Source: Acorus gramineus (lineage: Eukaryota > Streptophyta > Magnoliopsida > Acorales > Acoraceae). Taken from it: DNA of 64,000 bases. The notes under the pieces are model-generated. The model worked only from the letters and a program-made list of their open reading frames with translations. It was not told the DNA's origin and searched no databases. A program made the position numbers and the translations under genes. Numbering within the stretch: position 1 is the stretch's first letter; the number at the start of each line of letters is the position of its first letter. The stretch spans positions 12,830,563 through 12,894,562 of the forward strand of contig CM060850.1 in assembly GCA_030737835.1 (NCBI GenBank). Reading direction: 5' to 3'. Shown here in pieces: positions 13,301 to 26,123 of this stretch.

Positions 13301-15401
13301 TACTGATGCTAATTGAATTCTCATAGAGACGCATCACTCGGATGCAGGGAAAAATGTTAAGTTCTCGCACTGAACAATGATAAGGCATGACCCTAAAGGC
13401 GGACCATCCATGCGCGCCTATTACAGATAGGCCAAACATACTATCATAATTATCGATTGACGAACACCGATACAATAAATGAATTATCTGAATTCCCATA
13501 TGAAAGCATCGCATGGATGCAAGACAGATAACCTACTATAAATCCATCATACTCAATAATATTACATAAACAAATATAACATGAGAAATTCTACCATAAG
13601 AGATACATGAACCATATGTCCAAATAAGAAAATCAATCAAGAACGGACTATGCATAATTAAGTTCTAAGATATTCACACAGTTCCACAATATGCACAGAT
13701 AATAGTGGAACTCAAATCATTGAGACATCAAGTGTGTGTGTATATATAACTAAGAAAAATCACAAGGACATTAGGGGATATGCTCAAGCAAGGATTAACT
13801 AGCAAGTTAATAATAGTTATCTAGGTGTGAAAATAGCTAATATGACATATCACATTATAATAGACTAGGAACGGCATACACTACACAGATGAACATGAAT
13901 GCAATTAATTTAGCATACACACAAGGTATAGCCCACTCTAGGCTTCAAGCAGTTCACATAGAATGAGGTTAAAATAGTATAAAAGGGCATGCAACATAAG
14001 TCTACACTAGCATGCATTCCAAATAACATCCATGATCACCAACTAAAGGGGCACAAGATCAAACTTGCGTACAAGCAAGTTCATGCTAAATATCTCTCAT
14101 GTAAACTAGAAATTTAAGTAGGAACCACTTCTATTACTCAGTGCGAAAAAGTATGAGAGAATCTCATCATCTCATGTAAATACCGACAGCCTTGCCCCAA
14201 CATCTATGGCAGCAACAGCATCACCACACACTCAAATCCACAACAAGGCCCAGTAAGTATGCACCCAATGCTTCACATTAATTGATCATCATTTCTCATT
14301 CACAAATACACGTCATTCAAACATGAAATGCCAAAGAAGAAAAGATGCATGCATAACTCACTACAATAGCTAATGACTCCTTAAATACTTGATCATAGGC
14401 TAAAAGACCAAAGAAGAGCAACTCAACTTTTGGCATTTATATAGTTCATAAAACTAGGCAATACAATCAATACTAATCGCAAAGAATTAACTACTAAGCA
14501 ACCACTTACTCAAGGAAACCATTTCATTTCATAAATTAGGTCGCAACATATGAAAGGGGACTAAGACATGCCCGATAAAGTTCAAAGGACCCTAATACCA
14601 TGAACAAGAACTACCAATGCATATCAATTTCTGGAGGGTGCAAATCATACACCTATATCTTAGGCATGCAACTCATGACTAACACACGCTTGTCTCCCCT
14701 GGTTCATACGAGTATAAATCCTCTGCATGCGGCAATAACAATTATGTAAATATGCATCAAGTTTTACAACACTAGTGAATTGGTCAAACCACTCACTAGT
14801 ACTTGGATCATCGCGCATCGGGTCTACAAGATCTGCAAGACACAACCAATGATGCTCAATTAAATATAAAGCATCCCGAAACATATACAAGCCTACTTCA
14901 TGAAGACAACAACTCCTGATATTGCCCACACCATACATAATAACTCTTTGACACACAACTATGCAAAACTGGTACATCTATTACAACCAGCCCTAAACTT
15001 TGGTCTCCATGGCACCAAATACACCTCCAAAAGTTCTTACATAAATCACACACATTCTATGACATATTGGGATCATAATCCGTGAAGACATCGTAACTTT
15101 ATTTAATATCTAAATGTCCAAAATAAAATATTTCCCTAAACTGGTCAATTCCTATGCGAATCTGGACAGTCATTACAAAACATGTTATAACTTAGAGCCC
15201 AGACAATATTATGACACCAAATTTCATATATAGCATCTAGACACATGGATGATCAAATTACATGATGACACAATCATCAGAATATGCCTCTTGACACTAG
15301 TTTCACAAGGATCATAAAATGACAGAGATCTGCCTTACGAACCACCACCATTTATGCATAAACACAACACCTCATGCAATAGCAATTACACATAACAATA
15401 C

Positions 15402-18400
15402 TGTCACGCCCCAGGGCGGCCGTCCCCGGGACGCGGCAAGTGTATATAAAATATCAGAATCTACACAGGAGGTCAATAATATATCATACACAAACAACCA
15501 GAATGACACACAGACAACAAAGAGGCTGACATGATATATACACCAAATGCGGAAGCAAAAGACTGAATCTGTAAATAAACATACTACAGACTTGATACTC
15601 AATCATCTGTCCTGTGAGAGCCAATATACACCAATACACTGAACCGAGCGCGGAAATAAAATACATACAGTCAAGAAGGGATGCTGATAGCCTCTGGCAC
15701 TCGCGGAACGTGGCGCTGCTCCGCTACTGAAGGAATCCCTCGGACGGCTCCAACTGCTCCTCCGGCTCCGGCTCAGTGGCAACTGGGGAAAAATATGCGA
15801 GGGGTGAGCCACACGCTCAGTGAACAGCACAACCCATGCATCACAGACAATATTGACCACAATTCAATCTTTATAATCCACAATCTCTTATTAACAACCA
15901 CAAAATGGTAACAAATACTCAAACCAGTGGGTCGCTCAATCGCCAACCCACTACACCCTCACCCTCACCCTTCAATGGGTGACATAGGATTTTGGGACTG
16001 ATAATCATCCAATCACAACTCCAGTGGGTCGCTCATTGACATAGGATTTTGGGGCTGACTAGGCTGTTGGTCACCCTTGGTCCACCGATAGTCTCTCCTC
16101 CACTCCGTAGGCCGCTTGGCTTTCACCCACAACTTCAGCACAGTCCGTCACAAATATCGGGAGGCGCCTACTGATGGGAGCCCTCACCCACAACTTCAGC
16201 ACAGTCCGTCACAAATATCGGGAGGTGCCTACTGATGGGAACCCTTGGAAGGGACGGCCTTTCTAACGCTGGGGCAGTCTCTACCGGATCCAACGAAGAG
16301 AAACCGAACAGCCTATCCATACGCATATGATCCACTCGGATCCGCCGACTACGCATCTCTACAATTCTAATGTCCTGAATTCCTCAGAATTCCTCCAGGG
16401 CGCATAACCAGGATGCGGGGAACGTGTACAATAATAGCAAGGTTGTAATATCAGTGGGGGAAAGGAACTTGGGAGGGCAGCGTGAGTTCCCGATATAGGA
16501 CACCCCGACAACCAAACAAGGAACACGGTGTACCCTAGCCCGGGTCTCACCGCTGTCCTCGCGAGGCCCCTCCCCTATAATATTCACTAAGATGCTAATA
16601 ATCGTACAAGGGGGGGGGGGGGTAAACCATTATTTAACAATTAGAGGTGTAGTATTATTGGGACAAGAACCTTGGGAGGGCAGCATGAGGTCTCGATACA
16701 GGACATCCCAACAACCAAACAAGGAACACGGAGCACCCTAACCCGGGTCTCAATGTTGACCTCGCAAGGCCCCTCCCTATAATATTATCTAAAGCATGCA
16801 ATTAACATATACTAGCATTTAATTTAATAAATAAACTAGTAGGACACATGCATAGGCCAAGGCTTCCTACAGGGGGACATGATGCATGGCTCATACACAT
16901 ATCCTAAGGGTGCAAGTCCCTAACATACAAGTCTAGGGTAACATGCATTCTACATTTAAATCATGCTCGCATGAAATACACTTTACAACAGGTTAATATA
17001 AATCCATGGTGCCCCAGGAGAGGTCGGTATACGCCCAAATGCGTATAACGCCTCTCTACTGGGTTGGATTATCCCACTCACCGAAATTCGGGTCGTCGCG
17101 CGACCGTCCGTCAAGATCTGCAAACAGGCATTTATACGGTGAGTAAACTACATAAAAACATCAAAAATACTCTAAAATACCCAACACTCGGACAAACGTA
17201 CATACGGCCCGTACGCACGCGTATCCGAGCATCCCGACTCACTCCCGAACCCACCGGGCAACCGCACGCACGGCCACCCACCTCGGGCGCACAGCCGAGC
17301 CCCGGCCCGCGCGCCAAGGCGCACTGCCGAGCCCAGCCCGCACACCCGGACACCACCGGCGCACTGTCGCACGCCTGCCCGCGCACCCCGACGCACTGCC
17401 GCACGCACGCGCACGCTCGAGCGCGCCCGCTCGCACCGCGCGTCCAGCCCAGCGCGCCCCCGCGCGCACTGCACGCACGCCCCAGCACGCGCACGCACTG
17501 GTCCCCAGCACCGCGCGCACTGGTCCCCAGCACCGCGCCCAGGCGCCCTGCCCAGCACCCAGGCACAGTCGCCCAGCGCCCGCGCCCAGCGCCACCCGCG
17601 CGCACGCGCGCGCGCCCCTGCCAGCTGCTGCGCCTGTGCTGCCTGTGCTGCTGCCCTGCCCGAGGCAGCAACCCCCATGCCCGAGCACCTCCACCACCAC
17701 TCCTCCGGCCACCAATGGCCTCCGACCACCACCCCACCGCCGCCAACGGCCACCCACAGCCGCCGACCACCTCCCAACCTCAAATCCAACATCCTAACAT
17801 ACATCTAAGCAAGAAAAGAGAGGAAAAAGGGCTTACCAAGGGGGAGGAAGAGATGTTCGGTTGCTCTCCGCGCACCGAAACCTTTCCCAAAGGCCTACAA
17901 CGCCGGGATCTTCCTTGGCCCTCGAATTGGCCCAAATCAGAGGAGAAAAGAGGGGGGATGGAGGGGCAAAACTCACCGGAATTCGAATTTGAAAGCACCG
18001 GGGTGTAGATCGGGACCCGATCTACACTTCCTATGCTTTAGGTTTTAAGCTTCAAGCCCTCCAAGGGGCTCAAAACCAAGAAAAATGGAGAAGGGGAGAG
18101 AGGGAGCTCATTTGGGAAGAAGATGAATAGTGCCAACCACTTTTCTCACCCCACTTATAAAGTCAACTCACTTAAAAACCCGGATACGCCCCGGAACTGT
18201 GAAATTTTGGAAACGTTACCGGAATTCGACGAAATTTTTGTGAGAGGCCTAAAATGGCACCAGGACACCAAATATGCAGTTAGATTTTCAATCGGAGTCC
18301 TCTAACTCAGGACGATAGCTAACAGTCCAAAAATTAGCGGTTCCGATCGAAAATCGAAAAAAAATGAAAAACTGCCAGAACGCTCCAACGGTTACCAGCA

Positions 18401-18426
18401 GGCTAAAAAGTGACACATATATAACA
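15402..18426 (-). mobile_element. Solo LTR (about 3.0 kb) nested in the older LTR
   Basis: Starts TGTCACGCCCCAGG at 15402 and ends AAAAAGTGACACATATATAACA at 18426. It is flanked by a short duplication (AATAC before, ATAC after). The end sequence parallels the end of the host LTR (AAAAAGTGACACAGTCTTAACA). No primer site or internal region adjoins either edge, so it is a solo LTR left by recombination. It has internal duplications: about 62 bp at 16122-16246, and about 195 bp at 16465-16575 against 16662-16790. Its core (about 17200-17720) is strongly GC-rich and causes long but meaningless open frames on both strands. Confidence 0.75.
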
Positions 18427-18454
18427 ATACTCTCCCAACAGCGCCCACACAACA

Positions 18455-18870
18455 CAAAGAGGGAGGAAGAAGAGCTCACCTAAAGAGAGAGAGACAAGGG
18501 AGGGGGAACGGCTACGCCCGCGTGCGCACACCCTCACCATACGCCTCCTCCATCTCCTCCACTACTCCTTCTCCTTCCCTAGATGCATAAACACAACCAC
18601 ATGGGGGGCAGAATTTGAGAGGGAGAGAAAAAGAACAAGAGATGGGGAAAGAGAGCATGAGCAACCACAACAATACACAATACTAACCCTCTTTCACTCC
18701 AAGCCTTCCCTTCCACACCTTCCTCTGCTTCTCCCCCAAAAATCACAAAGGGAGGGAGAGATTGAGAGGAAAAGAGAGAATGAGAGAGATCAGCCGAGAG
18801 AAATGGAGAGAAAGAGAGGTCCACGAGAAAGAGAGAGAGAGAGAGAAGTGCAAAAGAGGGGTTAGAGAGC
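18455..18870. repeat. Purine-rich (GAGA) low-complexity tract in LTR
   Basis: Repeated AGAGAGA/GGGAGAG text. The minus-strand open frame here is Ser/Leu/Phe low complexity and is not a gene. Confidence 0.6.
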
Positions 18871-19115
18871 ATTAAATGCCAATAAAGGTTAGGTGACTTT
18901 TCTCACCTACCAATCCAATAACGATCAACTCTGGTGTGACTCACAACTGCATATTTTTTTCAAAATGATACCAAAATATGATGAAAATTTACAGGTAAGC
19001 CAATGCTAGTACCAGGAGAACAGATATACAGTTAGATTTTAAAATTGAATGCCCAATCTTTTTAAAATAAATAGAATACGATATTTTATCTTTAAAAAGT
19101 GACACAGTCTTAACA

Positions 19116-21110
19116 AATCATCTTACACATTTTATTATTATATATCATATTGTATGTTTTTTATATACATTTTACATGATATTATTTATAATTTTTTATT
19201 GTGTATAATCATGATATGTAATTTAAATCTGTGTTGTATTTCAACGAAACAGATGATATTTTAGTATTTTAAATCTTCATTCACATTTTTTATTTTTTGG
19301 CTATTTACATATTTTTATGACGTCATTAGTACATATCCAGTGTTTTAAAGAAGTATTTATCAACATTTAATGGAGTTCATTAACAAAAACTCAAATTATA
19401 TTGGTACATATTTCACAAAATCCATCTAATCACAAATAATTTAAAGTTGATATACAAGAAAATGTGTGAAATACATTAACAAAATTAAAATTGTGAAATA
19501 TTTTAACAAAGTTAAGAGGTATGAAATGTATTAATGATCTAATTGTATAAGGGTAGATTAGTCTTTTATGTTTCAAAAATGGTAAAATAAAGCTATTTTA
19601 AGTTTAATTTTTAAAAATAGTTGATTTTGATATTTCTAATTTTTAATAGACTTTTCAAATCATTTTTCTTTCATTTTTATGTGTATTCAATTCTTTAAAT
19701 TCATACCGAACTAATTCATCTATCAATCCGTTTCTTTACTTCCTTGAAATGCAATAATTAATAATAATTACGAAAAATAAATCCCTCTCGTATTTAGAAG
19801 ATTTGATAAGAAAAATATTATAAAAAAAAATAATTACAAAAAATAATATTTACGAACGAGGGCTTTTTTAAATACTCCACGAGTCACCAGAGAGACTCTT
19901 TTTGTCGTGTTAAAAAGTACCGCAGGAACATCGTGATCTGGACACGTGGCATCACGAGAGAGTCCGACTTGATTGTATGATCCAGATTCGTACGCTTATT
20001 TTTCGGAGCAGGCAAAAGGACAACCTCACATCCATCGCAAGTTTTTATTATCATTGATGCAATCTACGCCGTCCAATTGATGTAGCCTTCGAATCAATGC
20101 ATTTTGGAGTCAATGAAGATAAGGATGGCAAACAAGTAGTCCAGGAGTGGTTTTGATCAATTTGATCAGTATCGAATCATATTATTTGTGAATTAAAAGA
20201 CATAATCTATTAATCAAATTGCATAATTAATTGTTGGATACGATATCATTTTATACAGTTCAGTTCATAAACTATATAATTTGATACCAATGGTACTGAT
20301 GGTATCATGCCTGACTAGATCTGGACTCACAAACAAGTGGGTTTGAGTTAGGTGTAGTATGACTGGATCTACACTTTATAATGATATATATTTCATTAGG
20401 TGAGTATATACTTTAAGAAAAAATCAAAATGGTTGAGGTTACACACGTTGTTGAAAATCTTATATTTGCGGCATATATATTTTGATTATTTTAATTAATA
20501 TATGTACTTAGATAATAGAGTATATCCTTTTACAAATGTTGAAGTAAATACTCATATGACTATGTATGCGTTGAATGCATACATGTTTTTTTTGTAATAT
20601 AGTGTTATTATGCTAATTGATTGCTAATTGATCACACACGCACACACACGCAAATAACCAATCACAATTTTTATGAATAAAATTCAATTTATTATAAATT
20701 TAATACATTTTCTCTTTCTATGTTATGTGAAGGTGAGGCAAAAATACAAGAATGGGAAGCTCCAAGAGCATCTCCAGAGAGATCTTCATTTTAAAGATTC
20801 TTAGTGAAGAATTTGCTCTTTGGGATCCCCACCAACTCCATTAGTAGGTGTCCCATTGAAGTATTTATTCTTTTGAAAATTCACCAAATCCAAAGGTGGA
20901 TCTTCAAATTTGATTGATTTAGATTTTCAAATCACTATTTCAAACAAATTTTAAGATATTCATTATATCATTTATTTCTTTTATCTTCAAATCTTTTTAA
21001 AAATATTCAAATTTGAAATTGTGATTCAAAAATGTAAATTTTTGAATTAAAATATTTTGAGATATAAATTTTAAAATTTTTGGATTTTAAAGAAAATTTT
21101 AGTGAAAATT
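19116..21110. other. AT-rich intergenic region, no gene seen
   Basis: No coding support. At about 20745-20800 the text CTCCAAGAGCATCTCCAGAG resembles one end of common plant MITEs, but no matching inverted end was found. Confidence 0.45.
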
Positions 21111-21114
21111 TGTT

Positions 21115-22205
21115 CGAGGTCCTCCAGAAAACCTTTGAATTATTTTTAGATCCGTAGAACATTTGGATTTATTTTTAGATCCACGGGTTAGTTTGGGTAT
21201 TATTTTTTGGTCCTTCCATCTGATTATCTTTTATCTATTTTTCACTTTTGTCCCTACCTTCATTTTTTCTCTCTCTCTCTCTCTCTCTCTCACTTTCTCC
21301 CTCTCCCCCGTTCACACCAACGGCAGCCCCTCCCCTTCAAGTGCAATCTCCCATCACCCCTCCATCCCGTCAACCCCTCCCTTCAGTGATTCTTTCTCTG
21401 CCGCACTCCTTCTCTCCTTTCTGTCTTAACAATGTCCCTGACTTGTTAATAGTTATGGGTGCAATTCGGTCGGTTTGGTTAATTTTTTATAAATTCAAAT
21501 TAACTAAATTATCACATATAACTTGAAAATTGAACCCGAAAACCCAAAAACCAAACCGAACCGAACTTATATTGTTTGATTAACTTGAACCGAACCGATC
21601 CGAACCGAAGCGAAATATAAACATTTATAAACCCAATTATTTTTTTTCCTACCAATTTGGGTTGGTTAGATTTTCTTAGAGATTGGTTTACAACTTTACA
21701 TAAATATTTGAAAGATTATGATTGGTAGTATAAATTAGTGTATTCATTTTTTATGAATATTAATGCTATAACAACAATATAGTTTTTAATATATATAAAG
21801 AATGATCTAATGTATATTGATTATAAATAATTCTGTGTTTAAATTTAATTTGATTCGATTTGGTTAGTTCATTTTTTTAAAGTAAAACCAAACCCAAATC
21901 AAAATAGATCTAGTTTTTAATTTTTTAAATCCATAACCAAATATAAAAAAAAACTATTGTTCAAAACCTGAAAAAAATAAGTTTGGATATATTCTGATTC
22001 ACTATAACCGACCGAAGTTGCTCCCCTATTAACAACATTCCTAGACATGTCAACAATGCATCCTAGACATGTAGTGTACATAGTTAGTGAAGAGGAGGGC
22101 TAAATATAATAATGTTAACACTCGTAACTCAAAAGGATTTGGAAAAATAGACAATGAAGCATGAGGACCTAAAAATAATTCAGGGGTTTCCCAGAGCACC
22201 TGGAA
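21115..22205. mobile_element. TIR element, with a second element nested in it
   Basis: Left end GGTCCTCCAGAAAACC..TTGAATTATTTTTAGATCC (from about 21117) is matched in inverse at the right end (GGACCTAAAAATAATTCAGG..., to about 22200). A diverged copy of its right half lies at about 37500-37740 (shared ATTAACAATGTA..., ACTCAAAAGGAT.T..AAAATA.ACAAT). The target duplication was not resolved. The (TC)n run at 21270-21292 lies within it. Confidence 0.6.
21447..22031. mobile_element. hAT-like non-autonomous element nested in the 21115-22205 element
   Basis: Ends TAGTTATGGGTGCAATTCGG and (right end complement) TAGGGGAGCAACTTCGGTCG are inverted repeats of the TAGGGGTG.CAA.TCGGT type common to plant hAT MITEs. 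The related sequence at about 37545 reads through ACTTGTTAAC without it, which supports an insertion. Borders are uncertain by a few bases. Confidence 0.6.
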
Positions 22206-23013
22206 TTAATTTTCCAATATTTTAAAACACACTTTAAATATAAATTCTAATTTTTTTTATAACATATAAGGGTAAATTGGTAATTTATAATAAAATAAGA
22301 CTTAAGTGTCATTTATGAAGAATGAGTTTTGTAATTCAAAATATGTGACAATGCATTTGAATTTGGTCTCTTAATTTGGAGACTACTGCATATCTGGGGT
22401 TGCAAAATGAAGGTTTGCAACCTGGTTGGTCCAACCTGTCTATTTTGAATTTTAATTATATTTATCAAAGGCTATGATACATTGATATCTATGGTCTATC
22501 CAGACAATCCTATTCATTTAGATGCATATAATAATTTTTAAATTCAGATCTATTCAAATGTAGACCAGATATGGATAATTTTTAAGTAAATATACAACCA
22601 TTTTAAGGAAATACAACCAAAACTCTCTCAATTATGTACACACATTCCTTTTTCCTTTTGATGTTCTATAAAATAGCATATATTAAAGGATGACATATTT
22701 AGTTTAATGAATTGTATGGACTCATTTATATAAAATAAAATGATACGTCCAAGTCCAAGTAGTGTCCAACCGTGTGTAGTCTCATATGCAGTTTTAATCA
22801 ATTTTCAATTTATTTTTTAAATATATACTCGTCCATTGAATTAAATATCGTGATAAAAAGTAAAGTATACACCACCAATTTTTTTTAAAAAAAATTTAAA
22901 AAATTTCATACACTGTGATAGTTTAGTATATATTATCCGATTGAGTGCCGTTTCTGAATTATAAATAAAAAAATAAAAACAAATTGAGTATATTAGTGTT
23001 GTTATAAAAAATA
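22206..23013. other. AT-rich intergenic region, no gene seen
   Basis: No open frame with protein character and no bounded element recognised. Confidence 0.4.
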
Positions 23014-23022
23014 TAAAATTTT

Positions 23023-25104
23023 GAGTCTTGCTACACAGGCCCCATCTTACAGGCCCCATTAGGTGTCACATTATGATTGGCTGTTTGATTAACTTTTACA
23101 AAAGGGCAAAAAAGCAAAATACAAAATTACCCCTATTTAAAATCCCTGGTTTCTCACGCCAAAACCCCTTTTTTTTGTTTTCTGTTTTGTCTTCCCTTCC
23201 ATTTTGGAAACCAAATTTTAAATTTTAAATTATCTAGGGTTTTCAAAAATGGAATTGACAATCAAAATCATGCCTACAACCTCTTTCCATTTTGTCTAAA
23301 ACAACGAAAAAGATCTAAAATTTGTTTGCGGCTTCACTTTCAACCAGAAATCAAACATTTTCTTCATCTGATTGTATAATCAATGGCGAAAAATGGGTAA
23401 GTAAATTTTTTTTTTGAAATGCATTTGTTGTTTTAACGATTATTCTAATACAATCATCATAAAAAAATTTATTTGCGATTGATATATTAGTTTTTTTTAT
23501 ATGAATGATTTGAAGAACTATATGAATTTGATATTATTATAATTTTTGTGTAGTTGCCCGCTCGCATCTAACTTTTTAGATAAATGTATAAAATGTTTCT
23601 GATACATATGTAGCAGAAATGTTGTTGGATGTGACATATTGTTTCCTAATTGCACAAGGAATGTAACTGAATTTTTATTTGTTTATACTTTATAATGTAT
23701 AAATGTATTTGACTTTTAACAAGTTTTTAGATGTATGTGGATTTCATATTCTAATGTATAACATGTTTTTTTTTATTCAAAATATAACTAACTATTGAAA
23801 GAATGTAAATGACTTCTTTTTATTATGTATATCATGTGTATCTCAATGTTGCATGTGTATGTGTGTTATGAAGTATGTGGGATCATTCATTAGTTGTATA
23901 TGTATCCGATAATGAGTGACTCTCGGTGTTTTATCATATATGTAGATGATAAACGTTACAAAGAACCACAAACAAGTTTAAATGTATTGTGATGTGTCTA
24001 TATAAATTTTTTTAATTTCTTGTAACTTATTTAAATTGAAATGTAATTGACTTTTTAAAAATGTAACTTAATTATGGTAAATGTAACTCACTCTCTCATT
24101 AAGCACATTACACACAGATTCAACAAAAAGGATACAAAACATGTCATTGGAAAGAAAAACTAAAGCTATGGTGAAAAAAAAAAGGAACATAAAAGAAGCA
24201 CATCCAGCAGCTTCACCAACATTTTGCATTGCAACTTTCAGAATTATTCACTTGCTTTTTTGTTGGCTTGAAAACCTTAGATGCCTCCACCAACATACGC
24301 ACATCCTCTTCTGAATCAAATGTCATTCAAACACTTTGAACAATTGCTTCTGCACATTGCTACTCAACTTCATCAATCGAATCTTTTTGTGGACTGCCTT
24401 CTAAGGAAAATGTAATTGAATCCCCTGTATTCCCTATATGCAAAATTCAGATAAAAAGTCATTTACATTTTGTGAATGTAACTTAGTTTCAAAATATATC
24501 ACACTAAAAATTCAGTTGCATTTGTGAATGTAATTGACTTTTACTATGTATTATATATAAACATCAGTTATATTAAAAAAAGGTAACTAACTTACAAAAT
24601 GTAATACATAAAGGTTCAGATTAGTTGAAAATATAACAAACTTTTGAAAAATAATTTAATATTTTTTTAATGTTAGAAATGTAATTGATTTTGAAAAATA
24701 ATGCATATAAGTCCAAAGAAAAAGTTAGAAATGTAATTGATTTTCGAATGTTATTCAAGACAATGCCAATATAATATCAAAACTCTAAAAAAGTCCTCCA
24801 AAAAAATAATTTTAACATCAAAACAACATATTCAAACAACATCAAACATAAATTCAATAAGAAAAATGAAAAACCGATGATTACCGATTCAATTGTCAAA
24901 ACTAAAAAAAAAATAAAAAAGCGATTGAAACTCCGTTACACCCATGGTTTCACATGAGGAAACTGTAACTGTTTATTAATTGTGGAGAGTGGTTATTGAA
25001 TGCACCCATTAATGACGTTGATGAGTTAATTAAATTTGTTTAAGGAATATATTTGGTAATACAAGCTATGCAGCTTATACAATTGGGCCTGGGAATCACT
25101 TTCC
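23023..25104. mobile_element. MULE-type element 2, 9-bp TSD, degenerate coding trace
   Basis: Ends share the AGGCCCC-type TIR of element 1 (left GAGTCTTGCTACACAGGCCC, right end complement GGAAAGTGATTCCCAGGCCC). They are flanked by TAAAATTTT (23014-23022) and TAGAATTTT (25105-25113), 8 of 9 bases equal. The subterminal repeat AGGCCCCATTAGGTGTCACA also occurs in the other copies. TGTAAC motifs are scattered at 23640-24730. On the minus strand, 24213-24326 reads as a short protein-like frame. Confidence 0.8.
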
Positions 25105-25114
25105 TAGAATTTTT

Positions 25115-25399
25115 AACAAAGTACTCAACCATTTCAGTCATGATCTCATCATCTCAAGCCCACCCAAAACACGCGTAACACCAAAAAAATCCACAGAGAT
25201 CTCATCAAACGGTCCAAACAAAGCATTCCACCAAAAATATAACTAATCAATGGTCCAGATTTGATTAAACATAAAACAAATTGGAAAGAAAACCTTCCAT
25301 TTGTTTCTTTATTACAAGCAATACTGATAAAAAAAATAAAAACATATCAACTTGTCTCAAAAAAAAAAAAAAAAAAAAAACTTCATTTGCATTCACCAT
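25115..25399. other. Upstream region of the RRM gene
   Basis: AT-rich with a poly(A) run at about 25359-25380 and CTATTTATACACTCC (about 25407) just downstream as a possible TATA-type element. The core promoter is not proven. Confidence 0.35.
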
Positions 25400-25417
25400 A
25401 GCTTCTCTATTTATACA

Positions 25418-25453
<36 letters not shown>

Positions 25454-26123
25454 GTTTTAATTGTATTAACGGAATCGAAGAGAAGGCAATTGAAGGGTCT
25501 TTGGTTTTTCTTTATTGGGTTTTATATAAAAAAATTTCGTCTTTTCTTTTGTGGGGTGTGTTGAACATGCCTTCCCTTCTCACGACTCGCTCTCTCAGAT
25601 CTTGAGATCCCGCTCGATTTCCCTTCTGGGTCTCCTCGATCGGTGAGTCTCCTCATCTGGGTCTCTCTCGGATTACGAGTCCGATCTCGTCTGGTCCTGT
25701 TTTGGTTTGGTTTTTCTTTTTTTGGTTGAATGTGTCTTCTTTTTGGTTGTTTGGCTATATTGGGTTATATCGGTGGATGATCTGTTGCATCGTTGGCGAT
25801 GCCAATTTTGAATTTTTTTGTTTGATTTCAATTCCGGGGTTCGTTTTTTAATCTGGGTCAATCCGATCTGCTTAGAATTCATCATCTTTTGATGAATTTT
25901 GATTGTGTTTGATCAGAATTTCATGCTATTGTTCCTCACAGATTGGATCTGATGAGTGGAGGTTCTGTTTCTTTTGTTTGAATTGGTTGTGTTTGATATA
26001 AATCCTTGAAGAACCTGAATTGGGTTTTCTGTGATTCTGATTGATAATATTTGTAATGTCGGGACATAATTCAATCTCGATTGATGGTTTTGCAGTGGGA
26101 GAGAAGTAAAATCAATAGAGGAG
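25400..26123 (+). promoter_or_regulatory. 5' leader of the RRM gene, with a leader intron
   Basis: A (CT)n run at 25419-25449 is followed by pyrimidine-rich sequence. A donor GTGAGT begins at 25643 and an acceptor TTTTGCAG ends at 26095, leaving a short leader exon of about 28 nt before the ATG at 26124. This is the usual arrangement of a plant RNA-binding-protein gene with an intron in its 5' leader. The transcription start is not determined. The CT repeat is the kind of Y-patch/microsatellite often found near plant transcription starts (general knowledge). Confidence 0.6.

Larger units (their letters stand above)
11733..19115 (-). mobile_element. Long LTR (about 4.36 kb) interrupted by a nested solo LTR
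   Basis: On the plus strand this LTR starts TGTTACGCCTCGG at 11733 and ends GTGACACAGTCTTAACA at 19115. It is interrupted at 15402-18426 by a second, related LTR. Removing that insertion gives about 4358 bp with 5-bp inverted ends TGTTA/TAACA. The two LTRs share several ordered blocks (TGCGGAAGC; CTGTCCTGTGAGAG; CGAGGGGTGAGC; the CAAGATCTGCAA block; the ACCAGGA...CAGTTAGATTTT block). Spacing between the last two agrees once the insertion is removed (about 1184 against 1167 bp). An LTR this long with this primer site suggests a Del/Tekay-type chromovirus, but no protein domain survives to prove it. Confidence 0.75.

Noticed and set aside
17064-18008. Open frame of 314 codons on plus and overlapping frames of 172-212 codons on minus
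   Set aside because: Ala/Arg/Pro/Gly low complexity from the GC-rich LTR core. Several frames on both strands are open at once, and there is no domain or start context.
18579-18872. Minus-strand frame of 97 codons
   Set aside because: Product of a GAGA tract, giving Ser/Leu/Phe repeats only.
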